Shown here in pieces: positions 34,816 to 47,800 of a stretch of DNA of 64,000 nt; the stretch's first letter is position 1; each line of letters begins with the position of its first letter. The notes under the pieces are model-generated. The model saw nothing but the letters and a program-made list of their open reading frames with translations. It searched no databases and was not told the origin of the DNA. The stretch is from Mortierella sp. BCC40632 (lineage: Eukaryota; Mortierellomycota; Mortierellomycetes; Mortierellales; Mortierellaceae): the NCBI GenBank assembly GCA_011634665.1, contig WAEK01000023.1:496001-560000 (forward strand), in the 5' to 3' direction. The translations under genes were made by a program, and so were the position numbers.

Positions 34816-36402
34816 ATGAAGGAGACCATGGAAAAGCGTCAGGCCAGCTCGGACGCTTTCATCGTTGTCAATGGCGCTGATGACAGGGATGCAGGCATCT
34901 ACTCTGAACATTTCTACTCTCGACACATGACTCCGCTCCGAAGCTCGATTCGAAGGCGAATGATTCCTTGGGTTCGGAGTGAGACGAAGAGCCTAGCTGC
35001 ACTGCAGGTACGTTGTATCTTTTTTTTATATCCGCATTGTTGGTCATAGTGGATCTTCAAGACCCTGCCTATTAAAAAAAAAAAAAAAAAAAAAAAAATC
35101 ATTCTCTGTCTGAAGGAACGCTGGAGGACTCCGTTCCTGGATAGCTACTTTACATTGACGGCATTTGCAGGCCACCCATTGTTCTTTGTCTGCATCTTGC
35201 CAATCATGTTTTGGTATGGTCACTCTGTCTTTGCGCGTGGGTTTGTCAATGTCGCCTGTGCAGGCGTCTTTGTCACTTCGTGGGTCAAAGACTTTCTCTG
35301 TCTTCCTCGCCCACTCTCACCCCCGCTTGTGCGTCTCTCCAGGTCAAAACGAGGTTCGTGTCTGCTGCTCTCATGGGAGAGGGAAGGGGTCCATGCTGGC
35401 GCCCATAGATTGCTTCTTTACAATAATTTATCCTTTATTTACTTCTCTTGGTCCACTCACGTTCAAACTCAAACTCACTCTCATTTTGGCTCATAGTGCA
35501 CCTGGAGTATGGGTTCCCATCGACCCACACTACGAATGCAACCTCCATTGCCCTTTACTTGCTCTCATACCTTCTTATTTCGGATTGGTCGCTTCCATCC
35601 AAGATCGTTGCCATTCTTGGCCTGGCCATCTACCTCTTTAGCATCGTTTTTGGCCGTCTTTACTGTGGGATGCATACTCGGACTGATATTGTTGGAGGTC
35701 TTGTCATTGGCACGGCGGTCTGGGCGGTTCAATGGGCATTCCACGACTCAATTGACAGCCTGATGACCCATCCTAGCTGGACTGGTAAGGGTCCTCCCAC
35801 TCCCATCTCATCCATCACTTGCACTGCTTTTGACAACAGGAAGTAACTCGGTTCTTCATTTTTGCCAATAGTCGTAGTAACGGTTATCCTAGGAGGAATT
35901 ATGTGCATCCTGAGTATTCCAGAGACCTTGGATAGTTGTCCCTGCGTCGACGATGGGTACAGACAAAATGGCTTTTTTTTTTTTCCTACTCCATTTCTTG
36001 CCTCGTGGTTGTCTATCAAAGAGCAAATCTTTAGGAGACATTGCAAGGCCAAAACTCACCAAAAGTTATGTTCTTGATATTTAGAGTAACCACCATGGCC
36101 GTATTGATGGGTGTCTTTCCAGCCAGTCAACACTTTGCACTGTCCGAGTTTGCGGTGGCCAAGGGTGCACACCAAGGAATTGTCGATTATGACCCAGCTA
36201 TTGGAATAACACGATCCATCCTTCGGTTTGTATTTGGTCTGGCCGTCGTATTTGGTTGGCGAATGGCGGCCAAGAAGTTGCTTTACATTCTTCTTCCACC
36301 CTTCTACCGATATTTCAACTTTCCAACGCGTACTCATTTTGTCCCTGCAAAGTATGATCACCCAAGAGAAGAGCACTAACTCTTTTGTTGCAGCTGCTGC
36401 AG

Positions 36403-36458
<56 letters not shown>

Positions 36459-37264
36459 ATCGTTTGCTGGAGAGTGGCATGGATCGTAGACATAACTAAC
36501 CAGCATATCCTTCCTTGTGTGCTACGACTCTTCAGGACGTATGGAGATCTTCGGAGACAACCTATTGGCCGAGTTCCCTCAGTTATGGATATCCAGGCTC
36601 TCGCCAATTCGGAGATTGAGATCGTCGGACCCCAATCGACTATGGACATTCATGAGCAGTTTTCGCAGACGCGTTCGTCGAAACGGTCAAGCTTGATACA
36701 AGGAAACGACCCAAGTAACCCTTTACTCTACGAGGATATTGTCTCTCAAGAACGTTTTGGGATTCGACCCAACAAGAAAGGATCCTTGAGCGAGTCCAAG
36801 TCAAGCTCTGATGCCAAGAGTCCTATTGAAGAGAAAAAGTCGAGCGTTGCTTTGGAAGATATTGATGGTGGTGAAGGGAACGAAACCAGTCCTGCGGGTC
36901 TTGATAACGTGATAGACTCGACACTTCAGGATTCACTTGAGCTTGACGAGTCAGAGCGACGGGCAATGGAAAAGTTTGAGGCAGAACATCCTGGATGGGC
37001 GCGCTTTGATGTCGATATTGTTATCAAGACTGTTGTTTATTCAGGTAAAGGGCTAATGCCGAAAAACAACACACACACAAAAAAAAAAAAAAAAAAAAGA
37101 AAAAAAAAAGGTGTGGCGTTCAGCGATTCAGCTGCTATTGAACTAATTATGAATGGTTGGCTTTTTTTTTCTCTCTCTCTCTCACAGGCATTGGTTGGTT
37201 GGCTGTGGACACTATCCCAGTCATGTTTGAGTACATTGGTCTTGGCACCTCCTCACTTCGTTAA
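34816..37264 (+). CDS. LCB3: sphingoid long-chain-base 1-phosphate phosphatase (PAP2 family), 551 aa
   Basis: Exons 34816-35007, 35116-35353, 35497-35784, 35872-35956, 36085-36351, 36536-37044 and 37188-37264; all phases close. It removes phosphate from (dihydro)sphingosine-1-phosphate at the ER. The PAP2 motifs are complete: K122 with R129-P130 (KDFLCLPRP), PSTH 151-154, and R197-H203-D207 (GRLYCGMHTRTD). Several membrane helices surround them. After about residue 360 there is a long hydrophilic Ser/Glu-rich part, then a final hydrophobic segment (GIGWLAVDTIPVMFEYIGL). Intron 5 holds a (GTT)19 microsatellite at 36402-36458. The exon 2 donor (GTTCGT) was chosen by phase and the HLEYGFPSTH alignment and is the least certain junction. 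Confidence 0.92.
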
Positions 37265-37454
37265 TTGTACCAAGAATCTCCCTGGGAAAGAAAAAACCAC
37301 AAGTGTTACACTACCAAGAGGAGTTTGTTGTGACAAATTTTCATTTTCATTGTTTTTTTCTTTTGATACAAACTATACAAAATGGTTGCTGAGCCAATGT
37401 TCCGAAAGACACGGTAGAAAGAATAGCGAACCAGACAAGGTGTGAGACTAAAAA

Positions 37455-37485
<31 letters not shown>

Positions 37486-37811
37486 GAAACAAATCTCGAT
37501 AAAGGGGAGGTGTGGCCAAGTCCCTCCTCCTGATGAGGGGCTTTTTTTTTTTCTTCTTTGCCAAATGGCACTCTGAAGCATGTGATCTCCAGTAGAGGAA
37601 CCATTAGCAGATGGTGGAAGGGTAGGCGTTTCCGTATATTTCTCTTTTTGGGAGATGTGGAAATCAGCAATCCGATATTGCCCCAGAGAGAGAAATGAAA
37701 GAAAGATAGAAAGAATAGAGTAATTTCCTGCTCGTCTCACTTCTTCATTGGTAAGGACCGAGAGTTATCCCAGTCCTTTTTTTTTTTTTTTCCCGACCCG
37801 AGGGGCTCTCT
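37265..37811. other. convergent intergenic
   Basis: 3' region of the phosphatase with short GA, T and A tracts. I see no gene. Confidence 0.4.
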
Positions 37812-38315
37812 TTACAATCGGACAACGCCAGGGACTTCCGAGACGGGTGATGAGGATGCCGAGGCCGAGGCAAAGGATGGAAGGAGTGCCGACAGATTGG
37901 GCAAGGAAAAGTAAGACGAAGGGCTTGACAAGGGAGATGTCCTGCTTCCATGGTCCTGAGCGTGTCCTTGACTATGATGAACGGCAGCTGCTGGAGCAGG
38001 GCCGTTTACAGAGACGTCCCATGTGGTAGCGGGCGAAGCGGTATTGGAGACGACCAGAGTGCTGCTTGGCGAAGCGGGTCCCTTGGAGGCCTGGTGGTGG
38101 CGTCCAGGGTGCTGCTGTCTCAATGCTTGGGTAATTCGAACGACTAGAAAGTAAGATTCACACGGATTAGCATTCTCATTCTTTTTTCTTTGGCGAGTCA
38201 GCCAGAGTCAAGATGCGCCTTTTTTTTTTTTTTTTTTTTTTCTCTCGTCCTTCTGGCTCTCTTTCTCCTTTTCTCACTCTCACTTCCTCCGACAGTTTGA
38301 TAACTTACCATCCAT
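37812..38315 (-). CDS. small orphan protein, 112 aa
   Basis: Model: exon 1 38315-38309 (ATGGATG, donor GTAAGT) joined to 38143-37812 (acceptor CTAG), phase 1, giving MDVVRITQALRQQHPGRHHQ. The rest is Ser/Ala/Pro-rich with a weakly hydrophobic end (YFSLPNLSALLPSF). The canonical donor and in-frame joint support it, but nothing identifies a function, and low complexity makes the call tentative. Confidence 0.4.
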
Positions 38316-39640
38316 GATGAACAGTCACAAGATGGGATAAGGAAAAAAAAAAAGGTTTAGAGGGCGTGAAAGGGTATAGTCCTGCCTTGGGTTGGGGGAT
38401 AGGCGAGAGTAAGTGGCAAAGGGATCAAACTGAGGAGAAGGCGGCTGGGGAAGAGGCTATGTCAACGTCGCGACCGATGTGCTTTCCGTTCTGGAAAAAG
38501 TACGAGTTCATGGACTCTGAGAGGCTGCAGAGGTCAGTTCACAGTCAGGCAGAGATGAGGATGAGTTGGAAGAGATGAGAGGATGCAAGTGAGAGGATGC
38601 TGAAAGGAGAGAGGAAGGAAGGAAACCGTGGGAGCTGGAGACAGAAGTGTAGTAGTGGATGTGGAGAAGGAGAAGGGGAAAGAGAAGGAGAGAAGAGAGA
38701 GGAAAGAGAGAGAGAGAGAGAAAGAAGTGGAAGAGGAGAAAAGGGCAGTGGCCGCAGTTGAAATATATGCTGGGCAGGAGACGAGATAAGATCGGCTCGC
38801 GATAATCACCCTGAGGTGGTCTGAGCTCTTTGGGCAGCTGGCTGCAGTGCACTCTTTTGAAGCGCCGCTGGGCGGACAATTTTTACGTACGCGATGCATG
38901 CATCGCTACTCATTCTACTGCGGGTGACCAGTCTGGCCCAGGAGGAGACCGTTCTCTTCTCCTCTCTCACCCTTTTCCTCCTCACTCTCCTCCTCCGAGA
39001 GAGAATGTCTGGGGGTAGGGGATCCCACGTGGCGATGCGGTCCTGTTCACGGACCAGACTTACATTATACCCGCCTCGTGAATCCGTATAGGCAGAGATG
39101 CGCGTGAATCTCTCGGATGGCTCGACTAGGAGGACCCCCCCATACCTCTTCCTATCCTTGGCAAGACAGCAGCAGCGGTCCTTTTCATCCACCGGGGCGC
39201 CGGTCGTGTTCTGTCTTGGGCCTCTGCCCGTTATAGTCTGCAAACTCATATTAGCCGTGCTGTCACACGAACAGATCGGCAGACTCAAAGGCGCGTCATC
39301 GGTCCCGCCAATCTTGCATACCCGACATCAGTCACTCACTCTGCAAAGTCATTTCATCCATTCCTTTCATCCATTCCTTTCATCCATTCTCTTTTTCTCT
39401 TTCTCTTCCTTTCATCTACTCATCTTTCTCACTATCCATTCTTTACCATCATCTCATTTGCCACCATTTCGTCACATCATCTTTGCCATTCCCATCTTCA
39501 TCTGCTCTTCGTTACCGAGACCCCCTCTCTATCCTAATCCCGACGCGGCTTAACAAAAATACCGAAGCCAAGCCCTAGACCAGAGCTTGACCCCCCGACA
39601 CAAGGAATTTCCTTCCTCCTCCAATTCGCCACTGCAAGCG
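38316..39640. other. intergenic, divergent promoter region
   Basis: About 1.3 kb with GA-rich (38570-38740) and CT-rich (39330-39530) tracts. A 160-codon open frame on the minus strand (38806-39288) starts with TTG and is rich in Arg. I do not accept it as a gene. Confidence 0.45.
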
Positions 39641-42103
39641 ATGCTTCTCTCCAAGGCGGGCCTCTCCCAGGGCTCTCTCCGACCAGATATGGCGGCGCCC
39701 ATGCCTCGGTCCTGTTCCCGTTCGAGGACGCCATCTCCCTCGACAAGCCCGATCAGTAGCAGTCCCTTTGAATCTTCTTCAGCGACCTCCTCCGTTTCCT
39801 CGACGCCGTCCTCAGCAAGTCGCCAGCCTTCAGCCCAATATCTCCACCCACATCAGAACCCATCTGGTCACCGTCACTTTCAGCTGCACACTCACCATAG
39901 CCACCACAGCCACAGTCCCCCTCGAGCAGTCGAAGAATGCGCCTTTTCGATCGAAGAATATGAAGAGGTCCTAAATGCCGAGGTCTTTGTTGAGGTGGAC
40001 AAGCTTCGCGAGTATGCCCGACATGGCATTCCCAAGGACATCCGAGGGGTAAGAGATGTTTGTCGCCTGTTCAACTTTTTTTTTTCTTATCTCCTCTTTC
40101 TCTCGCTCTCTCTCTCTTTTTTTTTTCTTTTTTTTTTCTCCTCCTCCTCCTCCCTTTGTCGTGTGGACATTGCTTACCTTGGACAAACACCACAGAGAGC
40201 CAGCGATGGTGATTTGCGGAATCTGAGCAAAAGGCCTGGTATTGGATAGGTCTCAGCACCAGTGCGAGCCAGCGGCGATGTGCACATCGGCCCACTCAGA
40301 GATGATCTTTGTGAAGTGGGGTCGGCCGCTCTTAATCGACACCTTCTCGGTCGAGGACTGACCAGGTTCCTCTTTCCGGAGAGTCTGCTGCCACTTTTTT
40401 TTTTTTTTTTTTTTTTTGTTGTTGTTGTTGTTATTGTTGTTGTTCTGGTTCCAAGACCACTGAACCCCCCACCATGGTCCCCGCCAACCTTTCAGGCACT
40501 GCGGTCATGCATTGTCGTGCATGCGGCGTCATTTTTTTTTTTGCTACACACGCAACCTCATGTGCGTCTTACCCGCCCAGAGGTCGATCCATCCAAAAGC
40601 CCTGTTTCTTTTTCTTTATTTTTGTTGTTGTTCTGCTGAGCAGACCAGGATTAGCATGCGCGGCCCTGGACAGCTCTGATTTGTCAGTCGAGTTCGTTTC
40701 TCCCTTGGTATTCTCCTTCCTTCCTCACTTCTTCCCTTCCCTCTTGCCCATGCACATGCTGTTATGTTCTTTCTCGTTCCTCTCAACTAAAACCCCGACT
40801 TTATATATTTTTTTCCTATTTTTTTTTTTTTTTTTTTTTTTTCTCCCTCTCCCTATTTAGGATGTCTGGCTCTACTTGCTTGGAGTACAGGATGCAGACC
40901 GTTCCAAAGAGGTTTCGACACAACGTCAACACCAACAAGACTTTGAACAACTCGACAAGGAACCTGACGAGTCGACCCGACGAGTGCGAGGCGAGATTTC
41001 TCGTTTTCTACGCAAGAATCATATGGAGTCCTGTCGAGATGTAGCACGAATTATCGAAGAGGTGATCAGTGCCTACTGTAACCAGAACCATCAAGTTGAA
41101 TATTTTTCAGGGATGGTCAATCTTTGTGCACCATTTGTGTACTCAATCCGTCGGGAGTGGGAAGCCTATCTATGCTTTGAGAAAAATGGTCAATACACTT
41201 GGTAAGTTTTTTTTTTTTTTTTTTAGTTGGGTGGGTGGAGCTAGAACAATGACTCATTCGGTTTACTCAGGAAGAAGAAAAGAGGAAACCCAATGGGGTT
41301 ATTTACTAGTCCCTTCTCTTTATTGTCCTTGAGTCGCTTATCTTGTTTGCTATGCCGACCTCTCTATATCCGAATGGGTTTTTTTCTTTTTTTATACATC
41401 TTGCTTTTTTTGCCTTTTACTAACAGCGCATCCCATTCTCCGATTGAAAAAAATTCAACCACATTGACCTTTTGTATTTCCCCTGTTCTTGTGTTACTCT
41501 ATAGACGAACACTTTAATGACGAGAGCATTAACGAATCCGTGGCCAAGTTCATGACCCTCTTCCATACCTGTCTCCCTGAGCTCTACTCGTACTTTGAAG
41601 AAGAGGAAGTCGATATTCGAGAATGGGCCGTGTCGGCGTTGCAATCGGTCTTGTCCAAGGAGATGACGCTCGACAATACAATGCGGTTGTGGGATACCTA
41701 TTTTGCCATCCCAGATGGACATACCCTCTCTTCTTCTTCACCGCCACAGTTGCACTCTATTTCGATGCCAGCGAGTCCACCCTCGGCCCTATTGAGTAGC
41801 AGCTATAGCAGCAACAGTGGCATGAGCCTTCATGGGAACATCCATGGAGCACATGCAGGATCCTTGGTACGGTCCATGTCCGGGGACCGGAAAGGGCGGG
41901 GGCAAGGTTGGATTGAGTTTCATCCATTTTTTTGTCTAGCAGTCCTGAAGCATCTGAAGGAACGATTTGAGGAACTGGAACAATCCGAGATCCGAACGGT
42001 TCTGATGCGGTTGCCCTCGTTGGATATGGACTATTGTATCAACGAGGCGTTTAATATCCGACACGAGCTGTTGGAACGACAGATCTTGGACGATGACCTG
42101 TGA
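39641..42103 (+). CDS. TBC-domain (Rab-GAP-like) protein, one-base frameshift
   Basis: Exons 39641-40048, 40861-41201 and 41505-42103. The N-terminal 100 residues are Ser/Pro/His-rich and disordered; then EYARHGIPKDIRG-DVWLYLLGV starts the TBC fold, followed by VEYFSGMVNLCAPFVYSI, LPELYSYFEEEEVDIREWAV, MRLWDTYFAIPDG and LEQSEIRTVLMRLPSLDMDY. Exon 2 ends out of phase and meets TGA. With one A fewer in the AAAAA at about 41182-41186 the end reads CFEKMVNTLDEHFND and the gene gives 448 residues. The usual Gln finger (YxQ) is YFS here and no IxxDxxR Arg finger is evident, so GAP activity is doubtful. The first intron is 812 bp. Confidence 0.85.
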
Positions 42104-42810
42104 GCAAAAAAGAAAGAAAAAAAAAAAGGGGGGGAGGAGAGCGGGGATGACTTTTTATTATAGAGGGTGCAAATGGCAAATGATGTTTGTTGGGCGCCGA
42201 TCGTTCTGTTCTTGCGAGTGCATGTGTGGTTTTGCTCGCTCTCAATTATATTTGTGTCTCTCTTTCTTTCCTTTCTCTCGAGACGTTTTTGCGAGCGCTG
42301 GAATCGAGCAAAAGCACAAAAAAGGAAAAAAAAAAAAAAGACAATTTCTGCGAGCAATTAGACCCGATGCGGTTGTATATACCATGTACCCCATTATCTA
42401 AAAAAGAGAATCTGAGACACACATTCACACACATACACACACACACACAGACACAGACACAGAACACACACACACACCACCACCACCACACCACAAAAAA
42501 AAAAAGTGGTACTTTTTTTTTATTTTCACAAGTAGACTAGAAGATTTAAACCAGTGTAAAACAGGTTTTTTTTTTTTTTTTTTTTTATTACGAAGATGGT
42601 ATTATGGTACAGAGAGGGGGGATCCAACGCTAAAATTGGGAGAATCAAAAAAAAAAAAAACCTTTTTTTTTTTTTTTTCTCCCGAATCCTCAACCAAAAC
42701 CAGCCTCGGGCTAGACCACAGAGTGAGAGAGAGAGAGAGAAGAGGCCCAACTAGAGAGCAGAAAAAGTCATGAGGAGGAAAGTGAAGAAATTGAGTGGAG
42801 AGAGGTAGAT

Positions 42811-42845
<35 letters not shown>

Positions 42846-43113
42846 AAGAGAAAAGGGGAGAGAGTCCTGGGCTGGAACGCTGTGGGAATATATGCAGATC
42901 ACAGAAAAAAAAGGCGGAATGCGCGAAAACGAAAGAAGAAAAAAAAAGAGTCTGGCATGATGAAAAAAAAACGCTGCGGGAAAACGGAAAGAAACGAGAG
43001 AGAGAGAGAAAAAGAGGAGAGAGAGAGAGAGAGGAGAGAGAAAGTGTATATAAAAAAAAAAACATGAATAAAAGAAATGGGGAGTAAACATGAAAAAAAG
43101 AAAAAGAAAAGTC
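42104..43113. other. convergent 3' intergenic, homopolymer-rich
   Basis: About 1 kb between convergent genes, with A/T runs (42569-42587, 42647-42678), a (CA)n tract at 42418-42480 and (GA)n tracts at 42814-42841 and 42998-43041. Short open frames here are pure low complexity. No gene is seen. Confidence 0.55.
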
Positions 43114-46100
43114 TTAATGCATCTCACGATCCCGGAGACTAGGATGAAGCCCCTCCGAGTGAGAATACGATGGGTGCTGCTGGTGATGCACATGATGTGG
43201 GTGATGGCCAGGATGATGCTGATGTGGGTGACCATGATGTTGTTGAGAAGGTGGATGTGGCATTGAGGGCAACGCATGGTGGTGATGCGCAGGAGGTGGA
43301 GGTCCATGGTGGCCATGTTCCTGACCTCGCTCCTGGCCACGCTCCTGACCCTTGGGATATGATCCTCCAGAAGTAGGGCCAGATCCCTGAGATGGCTCGT
43401 TCGGATACCGGTGTGAATGTGGTGACATGGGTGGACCCTGGGGCAATGGCTGCGATGGTGGGGGCTGGTGGGATGAAGACGAGGCCGAAAGAGGCGGCGT
43501 TGGGGGTGGACCCTGGGACAAATAAGGTCCATACCTCAAATGATGTTGCAATTGCGAGATCTGGTGTTGTTGTTGTTGAAGTTGGTGTTGCATCTTCTCG
43601 ATCGTGTAGATCAACGTATTCTGTTTGTCCTTTTCAGAATGTCGGCGCTCATCCAACTGGGCAATAAAGTCCCGCATCGAGTGTAGTTCACTCATCAACT
43701 CGCGACACTGTTGGGCTGTCATAGGTGCCGTTGGTCCATGTCCTTGAGTCGTCATTTCACTCTCGCCCGAGGCTGCTCCACCTGCGACAAGGCCACTGTC
43801 AGTCGAACCGCTGCCATGGCTTCGTCCTCGTCGATCATAGGGTTCTCCTCCAATACGCGACGAGGGTGCTGAAGTCGGTGGAGGAAGAACTGGCTGCGAA
43901 GGATAATATCGTGGGCCACGCTCCTGATCACGCATCTGGGGTTCGGAAGATCCATGGGGTCCTGGCATTTCATACAGGCTTCGGCTGTCAGTACGTGCGT
44001 GCTTGGATGGGCGCATGTAGTCTCCACTGTCGTGGTACTCAGGACCACCCTGGCCATGAGAATACTGACGTGCATGGCCATGTCCCTGTCCCTGATCGCC
44101 TCGCAATGAGGTGGGTGAGGTCATGGCGACGGGAGATGAAAGTGGAGTCGAGTGTGCGCCATGAGTAGCTGTGGCAACAGCCACCATTGAACGCTCCTCG
44201 GGTCCACTGCTAGTCGGCTTCATCTGTCGTTGTTCCAGGCTAGCGTTCTCCCAGCCACGGTGTGGGTGCATCTCCATGTCCTGAGTAGATTGCGACGATA
44301 GCTTGGTCTGACTGTCGTTTGAAGGATTCTTATCTCGGTCCTCGGTTTGCTGACCTGGAGCAAAGCTTGGCGTCGCTGGCACGGGGTTTCTGGGTCTGCC
44401 TCTCTTGGCTGGGGTTGCAGCAGGAGCTGTAGCAGGTCCCGAGAGAGAAGGAGTCGACGAATGGCCCTGTCCCGCTCCAGTCGAGGCCGATGCGGACGAA
44501 GGAGAGGCAGGTGCAGAGCTGCTGGCACGAACACCGTTATCCTCGGACCGTTTGCGCTGTTGCGTCGATGCAGTCTCATCCCGACCAGCCATCTCCTCGT
44601 CTTCGTCATCCTCGAGCTCATCGTCTTCACGGTGATCCTGTTTTTCGGGAGAGTCCATGTCGGCATCTTCCTGGTCCTCCGAATCCGACATACCCGAGCC
44701 ACTGTCTTCGCCGTTCGAGTCGCAGGCGTCGTCCAAGGAACTAGTCTGACCCGAGGAACGCATGAGTTGGATGACTTGTCGCACAAGGTCATCGTTCGCC
44801 TCTCGCATCTCGGGTGGGATGTTGCCTCGGTACATTCGCTCGCGGAGCAGATAGGGCTTCACCATCCGGTTGACTCGACGGATGCACTGTCTCGCATGGA
44901 CCTTCATTCCAAGCGCATCTCGAACATCTTCCCAAGCCTTGGCAACTTGACCAACCTTTTGTGCAAATGGGTTCAGACGGATCGTTTCCATCAACAACTT
45001 TCTATCTGTGTCCTCGGAGCGATACCGTCTCTTCTTTTGCATCCGCTTGAGGGCTTGAGGCTGGTTCATCATCTCAAAGAGCTGTTCCAACAATCTCTTC
45101 TTGGTCGCCTGTTGTTCCTCTGTACCAACAGGTCTATCGCGCCCTGAAATACTGGCCTGGATAATGTTGTCGAACCGTCTAGAGCAAGTTCTGGCACGGA
45201 TGCCTTGCTCGCGTGAGATCAACTCCCAGGCCTGGGTGGTCTTGCGGATAGCACAGTTGAAGGGGTCATGTTGAAGCACACTAGTCAAAAGACTGATCTG
45301 GACCTCGATCGGAAGGGGGCCTTTGGGTGTACCACGTGCTGACTGGATACGGAACGCTGAGGCAGAACCAGACTCTTTCTTGACCAGGACATTCTCGTCC
45401 GTCCGAGGTGGCCTTGGAGCAAGAGCAGGCAAATGCTCCGAATGGACCGACGGCGTGTTTGGAGCAACAGCAGTAGCAGGATTCGTGCCATAACCCATGC
45501 TCGTGGCCGAGGCATGATCCCGAAAGGACGAAAGACTACTGTGGCTACCATGACCACCATGGCCACCATGAGTGGCTGGGTAGTGATACGATGGCCCTGC
45601 ATGGTACGAATCACGGTCGCGGTCTGGGCGGTAGTAAGGGTCGCTGCGAGGGTCCTGTGGGTGGAACCGCTGGAGCCGGTCCTGATCTGAGCAGCTCTCG
45701 GAATCCGAGTCTGGGTGACGCTTGTGCTGGAGCGTACCTGGTGAATGACCCGTGGGGGAGGGCGGCATGCGTGGATGGTGAACAGAACCGCCGTGGCCCG
45801 AGTCGCCATAAGGATGCAAGGGGGTGTCGGGCACAGCCGCTGATCCGTAGTATGGCGGAGATCTCGGACGCGGGAGTGAGCTGTGGCGAGTGTAGCCAAA
45901 ATGACCCTGGGTAGAGTGAGGAGCAGGCGGCGAGATAGAGCGCTGCCAGCGTGGAGCCGGATAGTATGACGAGTCTTGAGGACGCGGGCTGTGCGTGCAG
46001 CGCGCGTAGTTATAGAGAGACAGAGCGAAGAAAAAAAAAAGAAGAGACAAAGCAAAAGGGAAGAGACAAAGCGAAAGAGAAGAGACCAAGCGTCATGGTG

Positions 46101-47442
46101 AGTAACGACCAATAGCTGCGGCAAAAAAAGAACATGACGGATGCATTGAAAGCGCACAGCTCGGCAGCACGGGGCATGCGTCGTCATCAACTGCAGTGCC
46201 CCGCTATTGTCCATCAAAAGGCAACGGATGCAGGAGAGAAGCGAACCCCTCACACACTCTCTCTTTCTCTCTTCCAGGCTGGACAATAGATGCGGGCAGT
46301 GAGTGCAAACGTCCCCGAGGTAGACCGGGCCGAGAGCGGGAATCGGACCATATGCGGGGGGAGCAGGGGTGAGGGGAGAGAAAGAAGTGGAACCCAGTGC
46401 AGATTGCCTAAGCATGGCCACGGTCTGACCATGCGCATGTCCTCGGCCTGTGGCTAATGGACAAGTAGACAGACAGCCAACGGAGAGAGAAGAGGGGGGA
46501 GGGAGAGAATGGGAGTGGGTGGCGGGGAGAAAGAATAGGGAGTACGAGAACAAAAAAAGTGCGATGCGGTGCGTGCGTGCCACTTGATTTGTAGTGGACT
46601 GAGCAACAGAATGTGTATGTATAGGTGTACAAGTGCGCAAAAAACTCGGGTATGGACTAAGCACTCGCAGTTGTGGGGCCATGCAGCGTTCCAGTTGGGC
46701 CGTTTCCTTCAACTCCAATTGTCCTGTTTGCACAATCACGATCTGCCAATTGCCTCGTTTGCTTTGCTAATGTTCGTTGGAAGCACCATAGCATTCCGAT
46801 GGCTGCGTTTTGGAGCGAGGACGTCCATCCACCCGATCCCACCGTCATGCCCTCAAGTCGACATTGGTCCATCGAGAAAAAAAGACGGTGCGAGCGAGCG
46901 AACAGCAAGTCGAGGAGAAAAAGACAAGGGAGAGAAAAGAGGAGGGAGGAGGGGAGAGAGAGTGGGGGGGGGGTGCAAGTGGAAGGGTCAATGTACCTTT
47001 GAGGGGGATACCGATCTCGTGGATCTGTTGTGTACGTCATGTCGCGCTCTTGGCGGGGCGGCCATTGAGGGGCCACATCGTGCGTCAAAGGCGCAGAGTA
47101 GGGTCGGTCGTCGGACCTGTACCGCTCTGGAGCATAAGACGGCGACCTGGCCATTGATGGCGACGACGGCGATACAGGCTGCTGAGGCTGTGGCGGCTGT
47201 GGTGGGTGGACTGAGGGATAGCTGTGTGCAGAATCTTTTGAAAAGAGATGTCGCTCCTGCGAATTGTCAGAAAAAACGTGCTCGCGCTCGTGGTCCTTGG
47301 CCTGGGCCTGGGGCGGTGCCTGTTCCGAGGTCGTCGAAGGGATCGGTGAAGGGCTACCACGCGCGAGCTTGTTAGCAGTCATTGAAGGAGAGGGCGTTGC
47401 AGAGAGCGGGGCTGCAACGGACGATGTCGACCTCGGTTCCAT
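43114..47442 (-). CDS. large putative DNA-binding regulator with two Myb/trihelix-like modules, 1106 aa
   Basis: Exons 47442-46997 and 45988-43114, phase 2, across a 1,008-bp intron. The N-terminal third is Ser/Pro/His/Tyr-rich. Two related helical modules follow: about residues 374-424 (LLTSVLQHDPFNCAIRK, TQAWELISREQGIRARTCSR) and 474-528 (LLMETIRLNPFAQKVGQV, KAWEDVRDALGMKVHARQCI). Both share L-x-x-(N/D)PF, AWE and G-(I/M)-x-(A/V)-R-x-C-x-R-R, like the tri-helical Myb-type domains of fungal regulators. Then come an acidic block (nt 44590-44690), an AT-hook-like KRGRPRNP (about nt 44385-44408), a coiled-coil Gln/His stretch and a His/Pro/Gly-rich tail. A transcription regulator is inferred. 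The long GA-rich 5' flank fits a regulated gene. Confidence 0.75.
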
Positions 47443-47676
47443 GAGTGGACGTGTCGACAATGGGGCAATCCCGAGTCCGGGGTGTGAAGGGGTCCAGAAT
47501 CACGGTTGTGGACGTGTGTTGCGGCGCGCCGGAAAAATCGATACAGTCAGAGGCAGCAACAGAACACAGGCACAAAGCTGTCGGGCAGGGCCTAGTGGAC
47601 GTGGAGGAGAGAGAGGAAGAGAGAAAAAGAGAAAAAGGGAAAGGAGAAAGGAAAGGAGAGAGGGATTGAGAGAAAC

Positions 47677-47723
<47 letters not shown>

Positions 47724-47732
47724 TATATAGAG

Positions 47733-47776
<44 letters not shown>

Positions 47777-47800
47777 GAGGTAGAGGCAGGGATGAGATCC
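47443..47800 (-). promoter_or_regulatory. CT-rich leader/promoter of the regulator gene
   Basis: On the minus strand this is a long CT tract, interrupted by TATATATAG units at about 47722-47745 (the composite repeat spans 47680-47770). It sits directly upstream of the ATG at 47442 and resembles the other gene leaders in the window. Confidence 0.4.

Noticed and set aside
38806..39288. 160-codon minus-strand ORF
   Set aside because: It starts with TTG, is Arg-rich, and lies in a divergent promoter region with no splice or domain support.
45285..46739. 484-codon minus-strand ORF
   Set aside because: It overlaps the regulator's exon 2 and intron in another frame, and its peptide is low-complexity Arg/Thr-rich. 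It is a shadow frame.
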